DNA of 64,000 bases from Micromonospora pallida (GTDB taxonomy: Bacteria > Actinomycetota > Actinomycetes > Mycobacteriales > Micromonosporaceae): the NCBI RefSeq assembly GCF_900090325.1, contig NZ_FMHW01000002.1, forward strand, positions 3,845,001-3,909,000. The letters run 5' to 3'. How positions within the stretch are numbered: position 1 is the first letter of the stretch; each line of letters starts with the position of its first letter. Below the pieces are notes generated by a model. The model saw only the letters and a program-made list of their open reading frames with translations. It had not been told where the DNA came from and made no database searches. Shown here piece after piece: positions 28,222 through 36,531 of this stretch. Made by a program: the position numbers and the translations under genes.

Positions 28222-28301
28222 GGTGATCCACACGAGTTGCGGCATGTCGGGGTCTCGGATCGACTGGAGGCCCCGACATGCCGCAACTGGAGTTGATCAC
28301 C
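28222..28301. repeat. Long intergenic palindrome (copy 2 of a related family)
   Basis: Perfect 18-bp arms (AGTTGCGGCATGTCGGGG and complement, 28235-28252 and 28271-28288) around an 18-base loop, plus outer arms GGTGATC / GATCACC. The element follows the transferase stop and precedes a second, independent hairpin. Confidence 0.7.
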
Positions 28302-28321
28302 CTCCTCGCAGGGGACACCCG

Positions 28322-28356
28322 GAAGCCCCGCCGAGCGTGTCGCTCGGCGGGGCTTC
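28322..28356. terminator. Bidirectional terminator between convergent transferase and capF
   Basis: A perfect 15-bp stem, GAAGCCCCGCCGAGC / GCTCGGCGGGGCTTC, with a five-base loop lies in the convergent gap, 35 bases from the capF stop. Confidence 0.85.
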
Positions 28357-28390
28357 GGGACGTCGACCGGCCCGGGCGGCCGACCCGCCG

Positions 28391-29596
28391 TCAGCCGGCC
28401 AGGGCGGGGGCCGGGTCGGGGGCGGGGGCCGGGTCGGGGGCGGCCGGGGCGGGGGCTGGCTCGGGGGCCGGGTCGGGGGCGGCGGCCGGGTCGGGGGCGG
28501 TCTGGACGACCGGCTCGGGCCAGGTGTCGGGGCGGGTCGGGTCGAAGACCTCGTTGGTCCAGAAGAGGGTGAGCAGGTCGTCCGGACCGGTGTTGACAAT
28601 GTGGTGCGCCCACATCGTCGGCATGTCCACCACCACCGGTTCGGTGCCGCTGACCGGGAACCGGACCACCGCGTCGTCGCAGACCCGGCGCAGCCGGATC
28701 TCCGCCGTACCCCGGAGCACGCAGAACCGTTCCAGCTTGGCCAGGTGGAAGTGCTCCCCCCGGACGGCGCCGGGACGGGTGGTGGAGCAGAAGGTCTGTC
28801 CCCCGCCGCCGTACGCCTTCACCGCCTCCACCAGGTCACCCCGGGCGTCCGCGCGGACGGGCAGCGGCACCGGGTAGTGCGCCGGGAAGCAGTGCGACCG
28901 GTAGGTGTTGAACAGGCGCACCGTGTGCCGGTCCGGTAGGTCCGGGATCTCGCCGGTGCGGTAGGTGGCCGCGAACCCGGTGAGCAGCGCGGCCAGCTCC
29001 CGCACCCCGATGCGCAATCCGGGCATGGTGGCGTCCCAGGGGTGGCCGACCGGCGCGTCCAGCAGCCGGGCCGCCGCGTCGGTGACGTGTACCAGGGTCA
29101 ACTCGCGGTCCTCCCGCACCTCGGGCCGGTCGCCGTCGGCGAGCAGCCGGCAGAAGGTGGCCACCACCGAGTTGTAGTGCGGCAGGCCGTGTTCGCCGTA
29201 CAGGTTGGGCAGTCGCAGGTCGACCAGATCCGGGCGGACGGCGGCGAGGGTGGCCGCGGCGACCGCCTTCGCGTCGCCGTACGGGGTGCCGTTGCCGGCC
29301 TGCACCGAGTTGGCGTAGACCACGACAGCGGGCGGCTCCGGGCAGCGTTCCAGGCCCCGGGCCAGGGCGGCGGCCAGCCGGACGTTGCCGGCGGCCACCT
29401 CGGTCAGGTCACCCCGGTTGACCCCGGCCAGGTGCAGCAGCCGGTCCACGCCCGCGATCCGGCTGGCCACGGTCGCCGGGTCGGTCAGGTCGGCACGGGT
29501 GAGCACGACCGGTTCCGGCCAGCCGAGCACCCGGGCGAGCACCCGGACGTGCCAGCCGAGGAAGCCGCCCGCCCCGGTGACCGCGACCTTCAACAT
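28391..29596 (-). CDS. capF: CapF/FnlB-like bifunctional UDP-sugar reductase (SDR plus cupin)
   Basis: 401 residues. The N-terminal SDR domain has the cofactor loop VTGAGGFLGWHV, LLHLAGVNRGD, and the active-site-like YANSVQAGNGTPYGDAKA; the C-terminal cupin contains RPGAVRGEHFHLAKLERFCV and FWTNEVFDPTRPDTW, matching the two-domain CapF/FnlB/WbjC family. CapF converts the CapE product to UDP-2-acetamido-2,6-dideoxy-L-talose on the way to UDP-N-acetyl-L-fucosamine. The last 35 or so residues are a Pro/Ala/Asp repeat tail (PDPAPEPAPAPAAPDPAP) not expected in the family. It overlaps capE by seven bases. Confidence 0.92.
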   Translation of the reverse strand: MLKVAVTGAGGFLGWHVRVLARVLGWPEPVVLTRADLTDPATVASRIAGVDRLLHLAGVNRGDLTEVAAGNVRLAAALARGLERCPEPPAVVVYANSVQAGNGTPYGDAKAVAAATLAAVRPDLVDLRLPNLYGEHGLPHYNSVVATFCRLLADGDRPEVREDRELTLVHVTDAAARLLDAPVGHPWDATMPGLRIGVRELAALLTGFAATYRTGEIPDLPDRHTVRLFNTYRSHCFPAHYPVPLPVRADARGDLVEAVKAYGGGGQTFCSTTRPGAVRGEHFHLAKLERFCVLRGTAEIRLRRVCDDAVVRFPVSGTEPVVVDMPTMWAHHIVNTGPDDLLTLFWTNEVFDPTRPDTWPEPVVQTAPDPAAAPDPAPEPAPAPAAPDPAPAPDPAPALAG

Positions 29597-30630
29597 GCCA
29601 GCACCGGGTCGCGCAGAGCCAGCTCCGCGCGGATCTCCGGAAGCGTCCGGAGCAGCTCCACGATCTCCGGTACGTCCAGCCGGGGCGCGTTCGACGAGGT
29701 GAAGTCGGCGGCCGGGCAGCCGCCGAGGTCGCCCTCGGTGACGTAGAGCGCGTAGTTCAGGTCGCGGGCGTCCAGCGGCACCCGGAAGAAGTCGCCGAAG
29801 TCGTCGGCCCGGGCGAGTTCCTCCCGACTGGCGAGGGTCTCGTGCTGCTTCTCGCCGTGCCGTACGCCGATCATCTCGACCTTGGCGGGCACGTCGAAGA
29901 GCTGGCAGACGGCCTCGGCGAGGTCGCCGATGGTGCAGGCCACCGCCTTGCGGACGAAGACGTCACCCGGGCGGGCATGGGCGAACGCGTGCTCGACCAG
30001 CTCGACGGAGTCGTCCAGCGACATCAGGAACCGGGTCATCGCCGGGTTGGTGACCGTCGGCGCGCGTCCGGCCCGAATCTGCTCCACGAAGAGCGGGATC
30101 ACCGAGCCCCTGGAGTACATGACGTTGCCGTACCGGACGCAGGAGACGGTGGTCCGGCTACGCGGGTTGTTCCGGGCGTACGCCTGGGCGACCTTCTCCA
30201 TCAGCGCCTTGCTGATCCCCATGGCGTTCACCGGGTGGACCGCCTTGTCCGTGCTGAGCAGCACCACCGACCCGACACCGTGGCGTTCCGCCGCCTCGAT
30301 CACGTTGGCGCTGCCCTGGACGTTGGTACGGACCGCCTCCATGGGGAAGAACTCACAGGACGGCACCTGTTTGAGCGCCGCCGCGTGGAAGACGTGGTCG
30401 ATGTCCCGGGTGGCGGCCCGGACCGAGTCGAGGTCCCGGACGTCGCCGACGTGGTAGCTGATCCGCTCGTCGGCCAGCACCCGGCGCATGGCGTCCTGTT
30501 TGGCCTCGTCCCGGCTGAACACCCGGATCTCGGCGACGTCGTGGTCGAGCAGTCGTCGCACCATCGTCTGTCCGAAGGAGCCGGTACCACCGGTGATCAA
30601 CACCCGGCATCCGGCAGGCAACACGGTCAC
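29590..30630 (-). CDS. capE: CapE/FnlA-like UDP-GlcNAc 4,6-dehydratase / 5-epimerase
   Basis: 346 residues, very like CapE/FnlA/WbjB in length and motifs: LITGGTGSFGQTMVRRLL (cofactor loop, about residues 11-28), RVFSRDEAKQDAMRR, VFHAAALKQVPSCEFFPMEA, LLSTDKAVHPVNAMGISKAL with the SDR Met/Lys pair, YGNVMYSRGSVIPLF, and IGVRHGEKQHETL. It turns UDP-GlcNAc into the 4-keto-6-deoxy L-arabino sugar used by CapF. capE is the first gene of the minus-strand pair; capG, the third enzyme, lies 10 kb away at 39994-41118. Confidence 0.94.
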   Translation of the reverse strand: MTVLPAGCRVLITGGTGSFGQTMVRRLLDHDVAEIRVFSRDEAKQDAMRRVLADERISYHVGDVRDLDSVRAATRDIDHVFHAAALKQVPSCEFFPMEAVRTNVQGSANVIEAAERHGVGSVVLLSTDKAVHPVNAMGISKALMEKVAQAYARNNPRSRTTVSCVRYGNVMYSRGSVIPLFVEQIRAGRAPTVTNPAMTRFLMSLDDSVELVEHAFAHARPGDVFVRKAVACTIGDLAEAVCQLFDVPAKVEMIGVRHGEKQHETLASREELARADDFGDFFRVPLDARDLNYALYVTEGDLGGCPAADFTSSNAPRLDVPEIVELLRTLPEIRAELALRDPVLAC

Positions 30631-30841
30631 GCAGAGCCCCCGTTTCGTCTTTTACACATGGCATCGCACCCGGATCAACGACCATCGAGAGCGCAAAGAA
30701 ACGCATAACGGGTCAAATTGGGGCCAGGGGGATCGGTGCGACGGATGGGCGACTCCGGAAAGAGACTCGATCGGTAGCCTGACCCGCACCGACCGTGGTC
30801 GACAGCGGCCAGGGACAGCCACTTCCGTCGAGGGAGGACCG
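30631..30841. promoter_or_regulatory. Divergent promoter region, capE / beta-helix protein
   Basis: The gap is less G+C-rich than its neighbours near capE. It contains AAACGCATAA at 30699-30708, shared with the region upstream of the aminotransferase operon. GGGAGG at about 30831-30836 is the ribosome-binding site that selects GTG 30842 for the next gene. Reading upstream in the same frame gives no plausible protein. Confidence 0.4.
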
Positions 30842-32230
30842 GTGTTCGACGCCGCCGACTTCGGTGCCCGACCCGATGCGCCCTGGACGGTGAACCGGGA
30901 CGCCTTCCAGGCCGCCAACGACGCGGCCCGGAACGCCGGGGGCGGCCAGGTCACCGCACCGCCGGGCACCTACCAGGTGAAGGGCGTCATCCAGGACGGC
31001 GGGGTGGGGTTCGTCATGCCCGGGGTGACGATGCGTAGCCCCGACGGACAGTTGCCCGAGGTGCTCGCCGCCCGGGTCGTCACCACCAGGGGCTCGATCG
31101 CGGCCGGCGACCGACAGCTCACCGTCGCCTCCGGTACCGGCATCCGGGTGGACGCGGTGGTCGCCGTACAGGCCGTCGGGGGCATCCTGGACACCCAGTT
31201 CACCCGCCTGGTCGGGCCGGTCACCGCGACGCAGGCCAGCGGCATCACGCTGGCCTCCGCCACCGGTTTCCCGGTGGCCGGCACCCTCCAGGTGGACAGC
31301 GAACTCCTCACCTACACCGGGCTGGCCGGCGCCACCCTGACCGGCGTCACCCGCGGCGCGTACGGAACGACCCCCGCCCCGCACACCACCACGGCGTTCA
31401 TCGGGGTGGCCCGCCGGTTGTACGCCCTCGTCCTCGAGGTGACCGGCACGACGGTCACCCTCGACACCCCCGCCCTGACCGGCGCCACCGGGGTGGCCGT
31501 CTCGGTCGGCTGCGTACGGCCCACCATCGACGGCCTCGCCGTCGACGGAAACAAGGTCTGGGGCGGTGCGGTCCGTTCCCTCTTCGCGGTCGCCTGGCGT
31601 CAGGTCCGGTGGGGACGGGTGGAGAACGTGACCGTCCGCAACGCCGAGAACGGTTTCGCGCTGAGCCGGGGTGCCAGCGACTGCACGCTGGTGGACCTGC
31701 ACCTACACGGCTGCGGCACCCCGGAGACGGTCAAGGGCAGCGCGCTGTGGTTGTACCAGGGCTGCCGACGCAACCGGGTCCGTGGCGTCTGCGTGACCGG
31801 GGCGACCTGGACGGCCATCTACCTCGACGACCGGTCCACGACGGCCGAGGAGGGCTGGGACGGTCCCAACGACGACAACCTGGTCTCCGACTTCACGGTC
31901 AGAGTCACCGATTCCCGGGCTCCCGCCCTGGCGGTGGTCGGGGGCAGCCACAACAGGTTCGTCACCGGCACGGTCTCCAGCCCCGGGTACGGCGTCTCGC
32001 TCAGCAACGGGATGCAGGGCACCACCGCTGACGGTTCGGTGGCCCCCTGCCGGGGCAACGAGATCGGGGGCGTCGCCTTCCGGGTCCGCTTCGGTTGGAT
32101 CCTCGAGGCTCCGGGCAACAGCCTGCACGACTGCTACGTCGCGGCCGGCGCGGACGCTGTCGGAAGCAACACGGGAGGCAACCTGGTGTACGCGGTCAGC
32201 CCGACCCCCGGCGCCGCGCCACGGCTCTGA
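30842..32230 (+). CDS. Right-handed beta-helix (pectate-lyase-superfamily) protein
   Basis: 462 residues from the GTG at 30842. It opens with FDAADFGARPDAPWTVNRDA, the usual entry of pectate-lyase-3-type beta-helices, followed by a long inserted region (about residues 70-220) and then solenoid coils rich in N/G turns (NVTVRNAENGFALSRGASDC, GSHNRFVTGTVSS, NEIGGVAFRV). No signal peptide or membrane helix is seen. Set among polysaccharide genes it could be a polysaccharide lyase or epimerase acting on the product, or a structural protein; no catalytic residues could be assigned. Confidence 0.75.
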   Translation: MFDAADFGARPDAPWTVNRDAFQAANDAARNAGGGQVTAPPGTYQVKGVIQDGGVGFVMPGVTMRSPDGQLPEVLAARVVTTRGSIAAGDRQLTVASGTGIRVDAVVAVQAVGGILDTQFTRLVGPVTATQASGITLASATGFPVAGTLQVDSELLTYTGLAGATLTGVTRGAYGTTPAPHTTTAFIGVARRLYALVLEVTGTTVTLDTPALTGATGVAVSVGCVRPTIDGLAVDGNKVWGGAVRSLFAVAWRQVRWGRVENVTVRNAENGFALSRGASDCTLVDLHLHGCGTPETVKGSALWLYQGCRRNRVRGVCVTGATWTAIYLDDRSTTAEEGWDGPNDDNLVSDFTVRVTDSRAPALAVVGGSHNRFVTGTVSSPGYGVSLSNGMQGTTADGSVAPCRGNEIGGVAFRVRFGWILEAPGNSLHDCYVAAGADAVGSNTGGNLVYAVSPTPGAAPRL

Positions 32231-32241
32231 GCCGCCGGCCG

Positions 32242-33510
32242 CTACGACCGGTCGACACCGACCGGGGCGGGACCGAAGACGACCTGGCCGGGTACCCCGG
32301 CACCCACGCCCACCAGGTGCCGGACGAGCGCCCGCAGTCGGGGCGCGCAGGTCCGTTCCCAGGACAGCTCGTCCCGGGCCCGCGCGGCGGCCCGGTTCAC
32401 CGCGGCACAGGTTTCCTCGGCGTCGGCGACGAGGTCGGTGATCGCCCGGGCGAAGCATTCGGGGCTGGCCGGTGGCACGCAGCGCCCCACCGCGAAGTCC
32501 TCGACGAAGTGCCGGGCGGCCGGCAGGTCCGAGGTGACCACCGCCAGCCCCATGATCGTGTACTCGTAGAACTTGGAGTTGACCGAGAGCCGGGCCTCCC
32601 CCACGTCCTGCATCAGGGAGAGGCCGATCCCGCAGGTGGCCAGCAGGCCGGCGACCTCGTGCGCGGGCACCGGGTCGAGCATCCGCAGGTTCGCCGGGTG
32701 ACCGGCCCGCGCCACGGCCTCGGCGAACCGCTGCCGGGCCACCTCCGACGGAAAGCGGGAGACGGCCACGACCTCCACCTCCGGGGCGATCCGGGACAGC
32801 TCGGCGGCCGTCCGGACGAGGACGTCGGCGCCGTAGTCGGTGGTCAGGCTGCCGATGTGCACGACCCGGCGCAGCAGGTCGGGGGTGAGCGGCCGGGGCG
32901 GGTGCGCGAACGCCTCGGCCGACGGGTAGTTCGGGGTGGCCACGGCCGGCACCCCGAGCGCCCGGAACCGCTCGGCCAACTGGCCGCTGACCGCGTTGAC
33001 CCCGCCGAGCCGCGCGGCGTAGTGCCGCTCCACCCCGGCCACCAGCCGTCGGCCGGCGTCCTGCACCAACGTCGGCGCGGCGAACCGCTGCGAGTAGTAC
33101 TCGGGGTAGTACTCGTGGACGTCGTACAGCACTGGCCGGCCGGTACGGCGGGACCAGCGCCGGGCGTGCCGCAGCAGGTAGTAGTCGTGGATGTGCCACA
33201 GGTCGGCGGGGGTCCGTTCGGCGACCGCGACGACGGCCGGCACCAGCCGCAGCCGCTGCCGGGCCGAGGTCGGTTCGGGCAGCCGGGTCTCCCGTACCCG
33301 GGGGTGGGGGCGGGACTCGCCCGGCTCACCCCCGAGCCAGATCAGGTGCACGTCGAAGCCGGCGTCCAGGACCGCCTGGGCGCAGCGGAGCACCCGCCGG
33401 TCGCCGACCGGGTGGACGGTGGGCACGCACACCGTCCGGCCCGCCGATGCCGTCGTCGGCGCCCGCAGCCGCCAGTGCTCGGTGGTGATCATGTCTACGT
33501 CGACGCTCAT
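32242..33510 (-). CDS. Glycosyltransferase family 4
   Basis: 422 residues from the ATG at 33510, preceded by GGAGGAACA; the longer in-frame reading has a composition unlike coding sequence. The acceptor domain includes WHIHDYYLLRHARRW and VLYDVHEYYPEYYSQRF, and the donor domain VVHIGSLTTDYGADVLV, GIGLSLMQDVGEARLSVNSK and FYEYTIMGLAVVTSDLPAAR with the conserved E. A cytoplasmic GT-B enzyme adding a sugar to the lipid-linked repeat unit is likely. It follows the flippase and ligase genes on the same strand with a 34-base gap. Confidence 0.88.
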   Translation of the reverse strand: MSVDVDMITTEHWRLRAPTTASAGRTVCVPTVHPVGDRRVLRCAQAVLDAGFDVHLIWLGGEPGESRPHPRVRETRLPEPTSARQRLRLVPAVVAVAERTPADLWHIHDYYLLRHARRWSRRTGRPVLYDVHEYYPEYYSQRFAAPTLVQDAGRRLVAGVERHYAARLGGVNAVSGQLAERFRALGVPAVATPNYPSAEAFAHPPRPLTPDLLRRVVHIGSLTTDYGADVLVRTAAELSRIAPEVEVVAVSRFPSEVARQRFAEAVARAGHPANLRMLDPVPAHEVAGLLATCGIGLSLMQDVGEARLSVNSKFYEYTIMGLAVVTSDLPAARHFVEDFAVGRCVPPASPECFARAITDLVADAEETCAAVNRAAARARDELSWERTCAPRLRALVRHLVGVGAGVPGQVVFGPAPVGVDRS

Positions 33511-33544
33511 TGTTCCTCCGTGTGGGTTCCTCGGGTGGCGGCGG

Positions 33545-34897
33545 TCAGGCCGGCTCCGGCGAATCGGTGGCGCCCCGCCGGACGGCCCCGATCGGGGCGC
33601 GCTCCCCGTCCACCGGCCGGTCCGTGCCGCCGGCCCGGGTCGGGGCCGCCCGGGTCGAGGCCGCACAGGTCAGGGCCGCCCGGGTCAGGGCCGTGCGGGT
33701 CACCAGGACGTGGACGCCGTACCAGCCGACCATCGCGAGGGAGAACGACAGCAGGGACGCCGGCCAACTGAGCCAGCCGACCAGGGCCGGCAGGAAGACC
33801 AGTCCTGTCGTCAGCAGCCGCCCGACGTCCCAGAGCAGTTGTTGCCGGTTGCCGCCGGTGCCGGCCAGCGTCTGGCTGAGCGGGACGACGGCGAACTGCC
33901 CGACCAGGAACGGCAGCAGGAGCAGCAGCACCGTCGCCGCGCCGGCCCACTCCGCGCCGAGCACGCGCGGTGCGGCGAGGTGCGTGCCGATCGCGAGCAC
34001 CGTCAGCAGCACCGCACCGGCCACCGAGAGTCCGACCAGCGCGCGGTCGTAGCTGGCGCGGGCGCGGCGGGGCGCGGACCGTAGCTGGTGGGCGATCTCG
34101 CCGAACAGGATGGGCATCAGGGCCTGGCCGAGCAGCGCGGACGGCAGCGCGCCGACCCGCAGGGCCAGGGCCAGGTCCGCCGCGGCGACACTGCTCACGG
34201 CGGCGGCGAAGAACAGCGGCACGTTCAGGGTCAGGCCGTTGATCAGGATCGCCGGGGCGGAGGCGGTCACGAAGGGCCGGTGCCGCCGCAGCACGTCCCG
34301 TACGCCGACGTGGGGCACCGGCCGGCGCGGCCGGAACAGCAGCAGCGCGCCGGTCCCGTAGCCAAGTGCCATGGCGGCCAGCAACGCGGTCGCCGAGCGG
34401 CCACCGAGCAGCCCGAAGGCCACCGTCCCGACGGCCTGCACCAGGGCGGTGGCCAGCTTCGCCACCGCGACCAGCCGGTACCGGCGGTCCCGGACCCGGG
34501 CGTAGACCATCGTGCCGGCCAGGCCCAGGGTCGCGGTCAGCGCTCCGAGCGCGACCGCCTCGACGAGGGCGGGACGGTCGAGGTCGCCGACGACCGCCGC
34601 CCAGGCCACCGCGAGGAGCGCCACGACGAGCCCGACAACGCCGTTGAGCCGGGCGGCGATCCGGAGGAGCAGCGGGGCGTCCCGCTCGGCGGCCGTGGTG
34701 GCGGCCACGTCGAGTCGCAGTGCGCCGACTCCACCGGCCACCGCCGCCACCGCTGCCACCGCCGCGTAGCGACCGAAGGTCGCCGGGGTGTAGAGGCGGG
34801 TGACCAGCAGGATGCCGGCGAGGTTCACCGCCTGCGCCGTCATCATCAGCCCGGCCGTCTGTACCCGCCCCCGACTCGGTACGGCGGGCCGTCTCAT
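33545..34897 (-). CDS. Polysaccharide flippase (Wzx/MATE-like)
   Basis: 450 residues, almost entirely hydrophobic, with about twelve helices. It starts MRRPAVPSRGRVQTAGLMMT and soon has VTRLYTPATFGRYAAVAAVA, a typical Wzx N-terminal block. The ATG at 34897 overlaps the stop of the ligase gene (ATGA), which supports this start. It would move undecaprenyl-linked repeat units to the outer face of the membrane. The C-terminal 60 or so residues are a hydrophilic Arg/Thr/Ala-rich tail. Confidence 0.87.
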   Translation of the reverse strand: MRRPAVPSRGRVQTAGLMMTAQAVNLAGILLVTRLYTPATFGRYAAVAAVAAVAGGVGALRLDVAATTAAERDAPLLLRIAARLNGVVGLVVALLAVAWAAVVGDLDRPALVEAVALGALTATLGLAGTMVYARVRDRRYRLVAVAKLATALVQAVGTVAFGLLGGRSATALLAAMALGYGTGALLLFRPRRPVPHVGVRDVLRRHRPFVTASAPAILINGLTLNVPLFFAAAVSSVAAADLALALRVGALPSALLGQALMPILFGEIAHQLRSAPRRARASYDRALVGLSVAGAVLLTVLAIGTHLAAPRVLGAEWAGAATVLLLLLPFLVGQFAVVPLSQTLAGTGGNRQQLLWDVGRLLTTGLVFLPALVGWLSWPASLLSFSLAMVGWYGVHVLVTRTALTRAALTCAASTRAAPTRAGGTDRPVDGERAPIGAVRRGATDSPEPA

Positions 34898-36321
34898 CGG
34901 GTCCCGGACTCCGGGGGTGACACCGGCACCCCGGTCCACGCCGGCCGGGCGGACGCCTTGTCGACCGCCCGCGACGTCACCGGGTCGCTACGACGCGGAG
35001 CCCGCCCCCGGGCGGCCAGCACGGCGGCGGCGAACACCCACACCAGGTAGTTGCCGTTGAGGTCCGCGCTGAACAACGAGTTGACGAAGGCGAAGGTCAG
35101 TAGGGTGGCGGCGGCGACCACGGAGGGGTCGGTCCGGTGCGCCCACAGCACCCGGACGACGGCCACGGCCAGCAGCACCAGTCCGGCCAGCGCGACGAGT
35201 CCGCCCTCCACCGCCACCTCGAGCGGCAGGTTGTGCGGGTAGATGGCGTCCTCGAGACCGGGCAGGACGATCAGCGAGCCGCCCGGCACCACCGCACCGA
35301 AGCCGCCCCAGCCCACTCCGAGCGGACGCTCCAGGAAGACCTCGGCGGCCAGCCCGGAGAGCATCACCCGAACCTCGGCGGAGGCGTCCAGCGGCCCACC
35401 CCAGAGCACCGAGAAACGCGACGTCAACCCCTCCGGCAGGGCCGTCGCGACGGTCAGGGCGATGATGCCGCCCAGCCCGGCCAGCGGCGGCAGCAGCTGC
35501 CAGCGGCGCGCGCCGCCGACGGTGACGGCCAGGACCAGGCCGGCGAGGGCCAACGCGACGAGCGGCCCCCGGGAACCCGTCATCAGCAGCGGCACGGCGA
35601 GCGCCACCGCCCCGAGCAGCGCCACCAGCCGCAGCCGGCGCACCAGGACACCCAGACAGAGCAGGCCCACCACGCCGTACCCGATGAGCCGGGCCGTGGT
35701 GATCGAGACGGTGCCGGCCAGGACGACCGTGTCGAACGCCTGGGCGGCCGGGTCGGGGCGAACCATCGCCAGGAGCGCGACGAGCACCCCGGTCCCCGCG
35801 CTGGCCCAGAGCAGCGCCACCCGCCGCGCCGGCCGGTCGACCACGAGCAGCGTGGCGACGACGAACGCCGGGGTCGTGGTCACCATCTGCAACGCCTTGC
35901 CGGACTGGTAACCGCCGATGGAGGTCATGGCGAACCCGGGCAGGAACGACAGGAACAGCACGAGGAACGGCAGCGCGCCCGCCGGGGCCCGGAAGCCCCG
36001 GGCGGCCCAGGTCACCACGATCAGCACCGCGACGGCGGCAAGGTCGAGGTAGAGGAGCAGGTGTTCCAGCGCGCCGATCCCGCCGGCCACGGGCGCCACC
36101 AGGTCGGTCAGCACCCGCGAGGCGTCCAGCGCGGTGGCGGCGGGGAAGGCGACGAGGGGCAGCACCAACGCGACGTCGCGTATCCCGACCCGCAGGTCGG
36201 ACGGCGCTTCGGCGTCCCTGCCGACCTGGTCCGTCGCCTCGGCGGCCGCTCGCGCCGCCGGCACCCGGCTGCCGGCCGGGTCGGTCACGAACGGCGGCGG
36301 ACCACCGTGCCTCACGCTCAT
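34894..36321 (-). CDS. O-antigen ligase / polymerase-like membrane protein (Wzy/WaaL)
   Basis: 475 residues from the ATG at 36321; the reading upstream to 36474 is not protein-like. About ten to twelve helices surround a large external loop. The Wzy_C-type region is visible in GSRGPLVALALAGLVLAV, then RPLGVGWGGFGAVVPGG and YPHNLPLEVAVEGGLVALAG, where the conserved H of the external loop lies. In this locus the most likely role is polymerisation of polysaccharide repeat units. It is the first gene of the ligase-flippase-glycosyltransferase operon. Confidence 0.88.
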   Translation of the reverse strand: MSVRHGGPPPFVTDPAGSRVPAARAAAEATDQVGRDAEAPSDLRVGIRDVALVLPLVAFPAATALDASRVLTDLVAPVAGGIGALEHLLLYLDLAAVAVLIVVTWAARGFRAPAGALPFLVLFLSFLPGFAMTSIGGYQSGKALQMVTTTPAFVVATLLVVDRPARRVALLWASAGTGVLVALLAMVRPDPAAQAFDTVVLAGTVSITTARLIGYGVVGLLCLGVLVRRLRLVALLGAVALAVPLLMTGSRGPLVALALAGLVLAVTVGGARRWQLLPPLAGLGGIIALTVATALPEGLTSRFSVLWGGPLDASAEVRVMLSGLAAEVFLERPLGVGWGGFGAVVPGGSLIVLPGLEDAIYPHNLPLEVAVEGGLVALAGLVLLAVAVVRVLWAHRTDPSVVAAATLLTFAFVNSLFSADLNGNYLVWVFAAAVLAARGRAPRRSDPVTSRAVDKASARPAWTGVPVSPPESGTR

Positions 36322-36531
36322 CGGGCCCCGCCTCCTGTCGCGTCCGCCGTGGCCGCCCGTCGCTCGGGCCCCGGCACGCACGTCCCCACAACGACAAAAG
36401 GCACCAATCGGGTACGGGACCGATGGCCTGGCCGGGGCGGTCACGACAGCACGGCCCGATCGAGTCATTGACATGCGTCAAGCGCTTCGGGAAGGCTCGC
36501 CGCTAGAGGTCCCGACCCCGAAGGGAGCGCG

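Noticed and set aside
30488..30841. Longer N-terminus for the beta-helix protein
   Set aside because: It would run antisense through capE; the GTG at 30842 has a strong ribosome-binding site.
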